Source: Pelargonium nanum (lineage: Eukaryota; Streptophyta; Magnoliopsida; Geraniales; Geraniaceae). Taken from it: a stretch of DNA of 24,695 bases. Below are positions 1 through 9,203 of this stretch, one piece after another. The stretch is taken from contig JAYMTF010001274.1 in assembly GCA_036897485.1 (NCBI GenBank), positions 1 to 24,695 on the forward strand, given 5' to 3'. The stretch's first letter is position 1, and each line of letters begins with the position of its first letter. Under the pieces are notes generated by a model, which did not search any database, had not been told where the DNA came from, and was given only the letters and a program-made list of their open reading frames with translations. Both the position numbers and the translations under genes were made by a program.

Positions 1-2954
1 CCAAATCCTTCACATTTCCCACAAAAGGAATCTGATAGATGGGATACCTAGAAATCAAGAAAACCCTGTTTAAGAAACTCTCCTTGGGGGCTGTTTAGTA
101 CCTAGAAATTGAAAATTGTGTTCACTTGTGCAATTTCCCAAACAGAAAGCAGATGAACAAGTTTTCCCACTTTTCTTATTTAGTCACAAAAAGCAGAAAA
201 TGAACAAAAACTAGAAAAAGAAAGCAGTTCTCCACGGCCAAACAAGGCCTTATATTCATACCATTTCAACCAAGAAATCAGATTTTAAAAAGAACAGACA
301 TAAGGTTTAACGACCTAGCAAAAGTAAATAAGAAATAAGAAGACCGATTCTGACTGAGAAAGTTTCTTGTAGTTTTGAGACAACCCTCTGTAATAATTCA
401 TTATTTGCCAAAGACTACTCTGAGGGGGGTCATGATGCAATTATATTTCGATTGTAATTGGAATTGTCAAGAACTCATGTATAACATCTGGCATTATTAT
501 CATTTATGTATTTGCGGGCTTGTCTTTCAAAAAAACATGTGATTCTTTTACACAAATGACTCTTAAAGATAAACATCATGCTAACTTTATCAAACAACTC
601 CTTGAAGACTGGCAAATTATACATACCAGGCAATAGCAACCCAACTATAAGGAGAGAGATCCACACTCCTGAAGTTGAACAGACCAGGATAATTCTGGGC
701 TAGTGTCCAAATCTGATCAAACATTACATCACATACACGATCAACAAGAGTAATAAAGCAAGTTATCATCTTTTCTATATTTTCTCCCTCGAGAAATGTA
801 TAAACCAAACCAAACCAAAATTACCAAATTTGGGAAATTGGAAAGAGAATACAATGTAAATATTTTACCTTTCTGAATAGCGGAAATCTATCGTAAGGAC
901 TAGAAGTCTCATTGTACTGGTAATACAGGTATCTAAACCGACCAATTGTTTGGTCAATGGTGGTATCATCTGATGTGGTATCCAGGGTCCTACTTAGCCT
1001 GTTGCTCAAAGGCACGAGTGAATCATGGCTCTCTCTCCAGGAGTCACTCTTGAATTTTGAGCTGGAGCTTCTCCCCAACCTCCTTGTTGAAAAATATGCA
1101 TGCAAAATTCAACGAGCAAAAATTAATATTGGTATAGTAACTACAATTAACCAAGTTCAATCGAGAAAAAGGTAACAAGTTAAACCTCACCAAGAATCAA
1201 AAGATTCACAAGTGTAGATTTGCATTGCAGATAGAGAAGGTGAGTAGTATTGCATGATACTCTCGCCACTTTCCAAAAGAATTGGGACACCAGCACCATA
1301 GAAACTCTTTTGTGCATAAGAGTGCCACAGGTCAGCCAGGAGATAGCATGCAGAATCTTTTCCCCGCGCCTGCTGGAAGCCATTTAAAGATTAAAAATGA
1401 GTCAGAAAAATACATAAATGTGAAAAAAGGGGTAGTCTAGTTGCAATCAGAAGCTGCATTCTGCTCTCATACAGGAAGCCCAAGAGATAAAAAAAAATTT
1501 TTTCTCAAGCATTCTAAATTATTTGTGTTTATACTTGTTAAAAAAGCATGAGGAAGAAACTGTGAGCTGTGGTGTAGTGGTTGATAATTAGTCCCTATGG
1601 GGGCAGCCCAACAAGGCTCAAGCATCATACTTCTCTAGTATAGGTCGTGGGTTCAAGTCTTGTTGGGTGGTGTGGGGAGGGGTGAAGGGGAAAAGAAGAG
1701 AGCTCGCCTGTTGCGTAGGTTGGGCTATTGGACCAATTCCCCCCCCCCCCCCCCCCCAATGTTGGTAGCCTGATAGTGTAGCTTTATTATTATTATTTTG
1801 AAAAAAAGGGAGAGTACAATAGAAAAAGCATAAGATTGTTGAATGTGCTAAAATTCAATGGTCAAATGAATGGCAAGAGTGCAAGAGAATGTGAACTATA
1901 ACAGAAAGAATGATATGAATGAATTTTATGCTTGTTGTTGAAATGAAACCATGATTCTTTTTTGCTGAATAAATATGTGGAAAATAAGGTATTAGAAACG
2001 CCTCACATTGTTCACAGGAAAAAAAGAAAGGGAAATCCCCTGAAAAGGCTTTATACATTTATCTGTCCACATATTATGGAAAATGATCAACGTGTTAGCT
2101 AAAAAAGAACTGACAGAGAATATTTGGAGGTCTAAAAAACCGATTGTCGTGTCGGGATAGATATTTCCTTAATAATAGCAATAAATGTGAGTGACGACTG
2201 TCCACATCACTTCACTATAGGAAGGCTATGCAAAATTAGGGCGCTAAACACGCCGAGTAGTGAGCAAATTAAATAACATCAACTTCCATAAATACAATAT
2301 ACGCCGCCAAATTTATTTGCTACCAAACATTCATAACAAAGGAAAATGTCAGACGACAGGAAGACGTCAAATAATGATCATCAATTTTGAGATCCCCTGG
2401 AACTAGAAAAGCAGTCATAAAGGTAATACATATCAACTGGATAAAGATAAAAGATTTGGGATGTAAATTTAGGCAAAAAGATAACAGTAAGTTCTCAATT
2501 AGTGGCCTGAGTTATTTTTTTTTTTTTTGAAAGATAGTGGCCTGAGTTATTAATTCTACATAGATACATATCTATATACACTAAAATCTATACAAAAAAG
2601 TAGCAAACACAGAGAAATTACAATGAATGTCCCAAAATTGCTTTCATGAAGGCATAGAAGTTAATTTGTGATACAAGTAAACTATATTTATGAGCACATA
2701 CCAAAATTAAAAAAATAAAATAAAATAAAATAAAGCTTCAGTAGATTTGTTCAAGAGTTATAGGAACATCCTAAACTGAAAACAAAATCTTACAACATTG
2801 AACAGGATTAGATATCCTAAAATGAAAATATAAAAAATACCTCAGAAGGATATAATCTAGAAACCTTTGGTGTGAAAGAGTTGAGTATGGACTGAAAGTT
2901 GGAATAGGTGGTATTTGGAGAAGGCAATCGCCAATTCCTGAGAGAATCTGCCAT
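1..2954 (-). CDS. DUF789-family protein, 3' part missing (runs off the left edge)
   Basis: Plant-specific protein of unknown function. Coding exons seen, in order: 2954-2841, 1369-1191 (or from 1372), 1082-869, 712-627 and 47-1, all with GT/AG borders and matching phase. Hallmarks of the family are LLADLWHSY, FYGAGVPILLESGE, QYYSPSLSAMQIY, RYLYYQYNE, YPGLFNFRSVDLSPYSW, VAIAW and YPIYQIP. The first exon (MADSLRNWRLPSPNTTYSNF) resembles the usual family N-terminus, in which a short linker precedes the 'FL..TP.VP' motif, here ILNSFTPKV. A Ser-rich, low-complexity stretch opens exon 3. About 213 residues are visible and the C-terminal part lies outside the window. I chose the ATG at 2954-2952, but a possible upstream in-frame exon is listed separately. 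The 1.47 kb intron 1 holds a SINE and a poly-A stub, and intron 4 holds a MITE-like element. The family assignment is solid; the cellular role is unknown. Confidence 0.85.
85..253. mobile_element. Possible hAT-type MITE in the last visible intron of the DUF789 gene
   Basis: On the minus strand the segment opens with GCCTTGTTTGGCCGTGGAGA and ends with ACTAAACAGCCCCC. Its interior is TTTTC/GAAAA-rich. This layout, with degenerate inverted ends around TTGTTTGG and TGTTTAG, resembles non-autonomous hAT-like elements common in plant introns. The terminal repeats match at only about seven of ten core positions, and I could not find a clean 8-bp target duplication. The boundaries are approximate. 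Confidence 0.35.
1553..1822 (+). mobile_element. tRNA-derived SINE in intron 1 of the DUF789 gene
   Basis: A Pol III box A-like motif TGGTGTAGTGG lies at 1570-1580 and a box B-like motif GGTTCAAGTCT at 1650-1660, the arrangement of a tRNA-derived SINE head. The body is GC-richer than its surroundings, contains a 19-base C run, and ends in TTATTATTATTATTTTG before an A-rich stretch. Near-matching 12-mers, AAAAAGCATGAG at 1541-1552 and AAAAAGCATAAG at 1823-1834, could be a target-site duplication with one mismatch. The exact 5' end may be nearer 1562. It lies antisense to the host gene. Confidence 0.6.
1739..1757. repeat. Homopolymer run of 19 C
   Basis: Nineteen consecutive C bases lie inside the SINE body, in an otherwise AT-rich intron. 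The run length is likely polymorphic and is prone to sequencing error. Confidence 0.9.
2500..2551 (-). repeat. Direct-repeat-flanked poly-A stub
   Basis: The 17-mer TAGTGGCCTGAGTTATT occurs at 2500-2516 and again at 2535-2551. The 18 bases between them are a T run followed by GAAAGAT. Read on the minus strand this is ATCTTTC followed by a run of A, like the extreme 3' end of a retroposed RNA inside a target-site duplication. It sits in intron 1 of the DUF789 gene. Confidence 0.65.
2711..2734. repeat. (AAAAT)n microsatellite
   Basis: About five tandem copies of a 5-base AAAAT/AAATA unit in intron 1 of the DUF789 gene, ending just before AGCTTC. Confidence 0.85.
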
Positions 2955-3182
2955 GAACTTAGATCTGAAAAATAAGGCCTAAGCTAATCCTTAGTGTTAA
3001 CCAGGTCTAGATCTAGGTCTTCAAGTTAGAGAGCAGTAAAGAAGCGGTGGTGATGAGTGAGTGAGGAGTGAATTAGGGACTGAATTGGTAAAATGAATTT
3101 CTATACATACATATATATACTACTCCGAAGGGGAGAAACTGAAATGGAGCATCGGGGAAGCGATTAGGGTTAAGAGAAGGAC

Positions 3183-3262
3183 CTGGAAAGCAATGAATGA
3201 AGCATTTCTGGATCATCCACCATTTGATCGGATTCTTCTTCATCATTGCGCCACTTGTTCAT
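3183..3262 (-). other. Possible alternative 5' coding exon of the DUF789 gene
   Basis: From an ATG at 3262 this stretch reads MNKWRNDEEESDQMVDDPEM and continues LHSLLS, ending in AG|GT at 3183/3182. Joined to an acceptor at 2966-2965 it gives Arg-Ser-Lys-Phe and then runs in frame into the Met of the first DUF789 exon, so a 30-residue acidic N-terminal extension is possible. Against it, the donor (GTCCTT) is weak, and DUF789 proteins do not usually carry such an extension. It may simply be 5'UTR. A 37-codon upstream reading frame (3447-3334) lies further 5'. Confidence 0.35.
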
Positions 3263-3548
3263 CAATTGCTCAGGCCAGACGTTGCATTAACCAACCAGAA
3301 CAAAACAAAATTTGTACATATATGGAAACAAAATTAAATGTTAAGAGAAGCTGACCAAAGCAAGAACATCGTGAGTGGATCATCATCAACAATAGTCTTC
3401 CTTGTAACGCGCCACACCTGCAAGTCTCTTTTGATCTCTAGTCTCATATTTTCTTCTCCGAAATATGAACGAAAACTACACAGGAAGGTCTGTGTGTGTT
3501 CTAATATCTCTCTCTGCAACTCTCTTTCTCTCTCTCAAAAGACCTCTT

Positions 3549-3556
3549 CTTTTATA
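3549..3556 (-). promoter_or_regulatory. TATA box candidate for the DUF789 gene
   Basis: The minus strand reads TATAAAAG here. It is followed about 30 bases downstream by a GA/CT-rich leader (about 3490-3540), typical of plant 5'UTRs. The predicted transcription start is near 3520. That leaves about 560 bases to the first family-consistent ATG, so a spliced leader is implied; an acceptor TTTTTCAG ends at 2965. Confidence 0.5.
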
Positions 3557-3669
3557 CTCTCTGTGGTGTACGGAACGAGAACCGCGCACCTTTCGCTGCT
3601 TGAGTTAAATTAATTTTCTAAATAAAAATAAGAATATTATTTTCCATGTAATAATTAATTTCTAAAATT

Positions 3670-3705
3670 ACACATTCATTTTTTTTTTATCTCAACACAT
3701 TCATT
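3670..3705 (-). repeat. Direct-repeat-flanked poly-A stub
   Basis: The 11-mer ACACATTCATT occurs at 3670-3680 and 3695-3705. The 14 bases between are TTTTTTTTATCTCA, which on the minus strand read TGAGAT followed by eight A. Same architecture as the stub at 2500-2551. Confidence 0.55.
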
Positions 3706-4040
3706 GTTTTGTTAGTACCTTAGAAACAATGTTATATATAATTTTTAGCAAGCTTCGTGATTGTTTAATGAAATTATATCGGTTTAGGGGTATGGCAAAA
3801 TAAAAAAGTAGTAACTTAAATATAAGATCGGCTCATAGATCATTTTATTGCGACAACTCCACAATTTTATATTGAAGAGTATGTTAAGTTTAAATTCTCA
3901 ATGGACTTTTTTTTTTCAAACCGCATAACTCATCTCCGAGTGGAAGAAACGCTTAACGACTGAAAGCAACGTTCTTTTAGTAGCTTTTTAATTATCCAAT
4001 TTTAGTTTATAATAATTTAGGTCCTTTATAGTTACATCAC

Positions 4041-4090
4041 GAGTTCATACTTCGTATATTTTTTTTTTCTAAATGAGTTCATACTTTGTA
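4041..4090 (-). repeat. Direct-repeat-flanked poly-A stub
   Basis: GAGTTCATACTTCGTA at 4041-4056 recurs as GAGTTCATACTTTGTA at 4075-4090 (one mismatch in 16). The intervening 18 bases are a T run ending CTAAAT, which on the minus strand read ATTTAG followed by a run of A. Same architecture as the other stubs. Confidence 0.6.
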
Positions 4091-4763
4091 CTAACTATTA
4101 GCTATTTATTATATTTACATTATCGGTGATACCTCTTCACTTTTTAAAAAAGTCAAAACATTTAATATATTATTTCTATAACACAAAACTTTTCAACTCA
4201 TTTCGAACAATCTTCCAATTTTAAATAGTTCACACTATAAAACAAGTATTAACTAGACTGGTTGAATGCATAAATAAGCCTATTGAGTTGATATACACAA
4301 CAGGACTAGGTCTCCGCTTTTTCACATGATTAACCTAAGCGTTTAGCACGAATATTAGACACAATGGTAGGTGTTGTCTCTGTGTTCAGGCAAAGTTTCA
4401 AGTACATATAACTAAATAAACTTCTGTGTTTCAATCTCTCAAATATCATTTACTACACCATTAAGAAAGATGAATCATATTCGGCTTTTAATTAACATAT
4501 TTGAGATTTCGATACACAATATATATATAATCTCGAATTAACAACTGTGAGGAGGTCAGGTAACACCCAGGCATACAAAATTCCAAATCTGCAAGGTCCT
4601 TGTTTAGTTTCCAGGAATGCAGCTCTGAACATGCCAAAAGCAGTGAAGTAAGATGCTAACTAGTCCCAAAACATTTCTCATAATTTTTTTCGACCCAGGT
4701 CATTTTGTGGGTGTCATCAAAGCAGATTGCATATACATTCAAGAAAGCATGCAGGGACAAGCC

Positions 4764-7700
4764 TTAGATCTTGAAACACTTGTATCCATCCTCAGGATTT
4801 GTCATTCCCTCTTCCCAATCACCCATGGAACGACCGCCAAAAACTATCTGTTGAATGCCCAAGTACCTGTCATTAAGAAAACATGTCGGCAATTCGTCAA
4901 AAGCATTGCTAATGACCTGCATATATGGACAACTTTAATGACTCTTGCTTTCAATTGATCAATAGGTGAGTCAAACTTACTGCGAACTCAACACCGTCAA
5001 ACAGTTGAGCAATACGTCAATGGCAAGATAATCTGATGTACCAAGATCCACCCTGTTGGAAAATTTTATGTTCAAGATACCTTTTTCATGGGGAAAGAAT
5101 AGCAAATCACAAATGCAACAATATGCTTACCAAACGCGGCCCCAGTTGTCCTGAAACTCAACATCACTGATATCATGAAATGATGACGGCATTACTCTGA
5201 AACCCTTCTCTTCATCATAGAGGGGATTGTACTCCATACTTGAATTTGCCAACTACGATCAATGTATTATCAGAAACAAATTTCAATCTATTTTAATCAG
5301 GAACTGCTAAAAGCAATAGAACAAACATTGTTGCATTCAACCAGAAGGCCCTCATAATATTTGTAGTATCAAATAGTTACAGAGAATACTGAGGAAAGAA
5401 GCAAGAAGAATATAAAGAATAAAAATACCCAACATGTCCTAATTTCCAAGGAATTCAATTGAAATACTTAAACGAACGGCCCCTTAGTTTTCCAAAATGC
5501 TTCTGAAACATGAATGGTTCCAAATTATTAAATTAACAAAACTGACGCTATGACGACATATCTTTCATAATCATTCACGTTGACATTATGAACAAATATA
5601 GCAATATGTAAATATTTTCCAGCTTTTACGTGATTTATCGAGAGTTCTTCATATTTTCTATATTGGCTTCCTATCACATCCATGATCTCTAGTTAAGTTC
5701 CAAATTCAACATCATCATTTAGGCCATATGTTTGTTAAACCCATGTTCTGAGTACGGGAGTCATGCGGACAAATATGATGATATAGTATTTATACACAGA
5801 GATCGCAGGATAAGCGTGGAAACATGAAAATATGTGGTCAATACATGATGGTCTTTAATACAGTCAGAAACAATAGTTAAAGGGTCAAACCTGCAGATTA
5901 AAAGAATTGAATGCGCCCAGGCGCCCCATAACATACCATGACTGAATAACCTGCATATTCTTTTCTCTTGAGTGGTCGATCTTAAAGCAATCAACTATTA
6001 GAAAATAAAGAAAACAGAAAAATTGCAATCTTTTACCACCACAAAATGGTAATAATTTAACAAGAATTGAGTATCAGTCCAAGCAACCAGGAAGAGATTG
6101 GTATAGGATGTACTTACACTACCAAGTTTATTAAGGTCATGATCAGATGGAGATCCATATAATTGAAACCATATGTAAGAACCAAGAGGGTTGAAGCTGT
6201 ACAAAAAGAAAAATGAAATTAACACGGATAACTCAACACGAACATTGATCACCTACTTCATCAGCTTTCTTTATATGTAACCTAGAACAGGTCAGTTGCA
6301 TCTATAGAGTAGTTTTGATCCTGCTACATTGACATCAGTAACATTGACAATTGTCAACAATGAACATAGTGAATAAAAACTTCATCTTTTTGGTAAATCC
6401 CATTCTTTAATTAATAACCGGCACCCCGAGCGAATCCATTTCAGCTGTGCACAGTGAATAGTCAACTACTGCTCAAAGAGCTTCAAACACCTTGTTAGCA
6501 AAAGAACTAGATCTCCAAAGCCCCCAACCCTTAGACAAAGCTAAACAATATTTCATCCAGAGTCCCCAAGACGAAAATCCAGTCCTAACCAAATGAAATG
6601 GAAATAGGGAGATCACAAAAATTCACTTCGAAATCTTTGATAGGAGAGGGCTTCAAGAGGGTAAAAATATCTTCATTAAAGCTCACTTAGCCTGAATTGC
6701 ACTGTAAATTAATATGAGGGTACTGGAATCAAGAATCTCTTACTTCATCCAAATATCACCTCCACAATTTCACAAACAATAATAATTGAAATATAGGTGA
6801 GGAATAAGGGTAAGAAGATGTTTACTCTCTAAAGCTGACTTTGAAGGCTATAACAGAACCCATTTCCGGATCCCCGAGTTTTCGAACCTTCCGGTGAGCT
6901 TCCCTAATCTGTGTTACATTACCAATTACGTCAGCCAATCTTCTAAACAAAATCCATACATATACATTGAGTATGCATGATATCATTGGTTCTCGTATAT
7001 ATACTAGTTATGCTACGCTTGAACAATTGGTATAGGGTTCTCATGTCTATTTCTAGTTCCCTGGTAAAATCATACCAATCAACACACAATCAAATATTCA
7101 CAACCTATGACCTCATTAGTATATGCAAAAGAATCAGATTCCAAAAAATTGAAAAAGCTGCAACGGCTGGAGCAGGGAGTGCATGGCTGGCAATGGGATT
7201 AGCATAGATATTAGCTTCTTTTTTTTTATCAGCAACGGGACATCATACTAACAATGTTTCTCACTCCCCAAAGGGAGCGTCACCCTAAACCCCACCCCAT
7301 ACCGTCGACAAGGAGGCTCGATCTTGAGACCTCAGAGGAAATCCAAAGTGTTTTAACCAGTTGGCCCAACATGTCTTGGTCATAGATATTAGGTTAGCAA
7401 AAGTCCAAGCAAACCCACTAGCCTAAGATCATAGAGATTAAGCTTTGGCTTCAACCCAACAGTAGATTGTCTCCAGCTAGTGCTATGCTACAATTAAAGG
7501 GCCTCATAAAGATAAACAAATAATATACTATAGAGTTATGTACTGTTGCTAGTAACGGAAGAGAAGAAAATTGGTAATTGTTAAGGATAATAGTAAAAAT
7601 TGAAATGAGAAATACTCTTTTGGCCATGAGCTCGGGGTTGCCAATGCTATCACCAAGAATTTCTCGGAGCTCGGGGTCATTTGCGCAACTTTCCTCCAGG

Positions 7701-8080
7701 CATCTGCAAGTGAAAAGTGAAAAAATATTCAATCCAATCCAATACAATCCAAATTGAAATGGAGAGATAGAGTTGATACTCACTCACCTGGCCCAATCAG
7801 GATAGCTCTCTTCAATTTCTCTTTTCCTCTTTTGTTCACGAACCTTGAGCAACCTGCGTCCCCTTGCCGTAGTTCCAGACCCCGTTTTAACTATTTCATT
7901 GTCGTCGGAAACTGCTGCTGCGGCGGCGCGGATTATCGGTATCGCCGCCGGTCGAGAAAAATGGCAGGAATTGGGAAAGCGAAAAGAGTCGGGTTTGTTA
8001 CAGTAATAGTGTGGTTTTGAAGAAGATGGAAGATGAGAATAATGGAGGGTTTGAAGGTAGGAGATTGAGCAACCCCACAT
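4764..8080 (-). CDS. DUF3531-like, probably plastid-targeted protein
   Basis: Protein of unknown function, 299 aa, 8 exons: 8080-7788, 7703-7616, 6908-6826, 6196-6118, 5950-5891, 5252-5131, 5052-4981 and 4866-4764. All junctions are GT/AG and stay in frame. Residues 1 to about 55 (MWGCSISYLQTLHYSHLPSS onward) are Ser/Pro/basic-rich and lack acids, like a chloroplast transit peptide. The conserved part carries REAHRKVRKLGDPEMGSV, FNPLGSYIWFQLYGSPSD, QSWYVMGRLGAFN, NPLYDEEKGFRVMPSSFHDI, DNWGRVWVDLGTSDYLAIDV and FGGRSMGDWEEGM, and matches my memory of the plant and cyanobacterial DUF3531 (Pfam) family. No catalytic motif is apparent. The start is the first ATG of the first exon, with a CT/GA-rich leader upstream. 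The DUF number rests on recognition of the overall pattern, so treat it as likely. Intron 2 contains a SINE. Confidence 0.85.
7203..7392 (-). mobile_element. tRNA-derived SINE with perfect 12-bp target-site duplication
   Basis: CATAGATATTAG at 7203-7214 is repeated exactly at 7381-7392. Between them (7215-7380, 166 bp), the minus strand shows a box A-like TGGGCCAACTGG near 7358-7369, a box B-like AGATCGAGCC at 7315-7324, and a 3' run of A (plus-strand T run just after 7217). These are the head, body and tail of a complete short SINE. It is in the same orientation as the host gene, inside intron 2 of the DUF3531-like gene. The exact duplication implies a fairly recent insertion. Confidence 0.85.
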
Positions 8081-8224
8081 CTCTTCTCTTACTCTGCAAC
8101 TAACTGTTTTTGCTTAATCCTCTTCTCTACTGCTACTTTAGCTCCTTCTACTTCTAGGTACTCTACTTAAATCATCCTTTTTTTTTTTCCTTCAAAACAC
8201 TGTCATTTTGATAATTCTCAATAA

Positions 8225-8225
<1 letters not shown>

Positions 8226-8266
<41 letters not shown>
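8226..8266. repeat. (ATT)n microsatellite
   Basis: About 13 uninterrupted copies of the trinucleotide ATT, roughly 150 bases upstream of the DUF3531-like start codon. Likely length-polymorphic. Confidence 0.95.
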
Positions 8267-8268
<2 letters not shown>

Positions 8269-8530
8269 AATTCAAAAGATAAATACATAAAATAGACTTA
8301 TCAATCTCGGGTCAAGTAAACTTGCATGAACCCGTACATATTGCACGAAAAATCTAGAACTCAATTCAAAATTTGCAATCCACCCACTTTGAGTCGGATT
8401 TTGATTAAATATGTTCAACTCAAATTCAAAAATATTGTGACAAAAACTTAAAATATTCGGTTTTACTATAAAGTATTTGTTTTGCTCAAATGCACTAAAC
8501 TCGAATTAAATTGCTATTTTTAACTTCACT

Positions 8531-8578
8531 AAGATTAGCAGTGATCTTCTATAAAAAAAAAAAAAAAAGATTAGCAGT
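8531..8578 (+). repeat. Direct-repeat-flanked poly-A stub
   Basis: AAGATTAGCAGT at 8531-8542 recurs exactly at 8567-8578. The 24 bases between are GATCTTCTAT followed by about 14 A. Of the five stubs this has the longest non-A head. Confidence 0.65.
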
Positions 8579-8985
8579 ATCCTAGTGAAAATAACCTTTT
8601 GTATAAAAAAAAAGTGGGCACACAAAAATGTTAAAATTTTCAATTACATACTTTAAATGAGATGATTTGTACTTTTTTTGTCACTTGATATAAAATTTGG
8701 CTTAACATTTTTTTTATTGCAAGGAAAACTAACTAAAATAATAGCATGCATTGCACTAAAGGAAGTAAAAGATAATGATAAACCATTCCATTCCAAATAT
8801 TGCCTCAATTCACTTCAAATATCAGAAAAAGAAATTTTCATATTCATTTCACAAACCCAACTTGCTGATATTGGCAATGTTATTGTTCTTATACAAAGAT
8901 ACATAGAAAATCTAATTTTAATCCTACCAAGATGAATTCAGCATGGCAAAATTATGTTGGCACAATTGTATTATTCAATCACTAA

Positions 8986-8991
8986 TTTATT
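8986..8991 (-). terminator. Polyadenylation signal candidate, alpha-galactosidase
   Basis: Minus-strand AATAAA about 213 bases downstream of the stop codon at 9204. It is the first canonical hexamer in the expected range. Confidence 0.45.
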
Positions 8992-9059
8992 AATCCGAAA
9001 CTGTCAACGTAACACAAGTACATCTCTGTCGAAAATTGAAGATCTCAGCGATATCAATT

Positions 9060-9193
9060 CACTGTTCAATACTAGAACTAAGAATCAACTAGTCCAAATC
9101 CACTAACATTCTGCTGCAAATACTAGACAGTTGAACACTAAAAACTAATAAGCAACTAGTCCAAATCCAATAACCTTCTGCTGCAAACCAAAC
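9060..9193. repeat. 67-bp tandem duplication in the alpha-galactosidase 3' flank
   Basis: The core CAACTAGTCCAAATCCACTA, running on to CTGCTGCAAA, at 9086-9120 recurs at 9153-9187 with two substitutions. The preceding bases (ACTGTTCAATACTAGAACTA versus CAGTTGAACACTAAAAACTA) also align, giving two diverged copies with a 67-bp period. It lies just past the stop codon, so probably in the 3'UTR. Confidence 0.75.
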
Positions 9194-9203
9194 ACGTCGA
9201 AGC

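Larger units (their letters stand above)
3557..4763. other. Spacer between the DUF3531-like and DUF789 genes
   Basis: AT-rich spacer. It must hold the 3'UTR of the DUF3531-like gene at its right end and the upstream promoter of the DUF789 gene at its left end. I see two direct-repeat-flanked poly-A stubs (3670-3705 and 4041-4090, listed separately) and no credible coding region. The longest frames here, such as a plus-strand frame over 4653-4958, are antisense to DUF3531 exon sequence or have no codon signal. Confidence 0.6.
8081..9203. other. Spacer between the alpha-galactosidase and the DUF3531-like gene
   Basis: Holds the 5' leader and promoter of the DUF3531-like gene (8081 to about 8200, CT/GA-rich, no clear TATA box), an (ATT)n tract, a poly-A stub, and the alpha-galactosidase 3' flank with a tandem duplication and a polyadenylation signal. 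No coding region is convincing. Confidence 0.6.

Noticed and set aside
6977..7207. 76-codon plus-strand frame
   Set aside because: It lies in a DUF3531 intron, is antisense, and ends in the SINE target duplication. No protein signal.
8678..8935. 85-codon plus-strand frame in the spacer
   Set aside because: It starts at TTG, has AT-driven composition, and shows no family motif, promoter or splice context.
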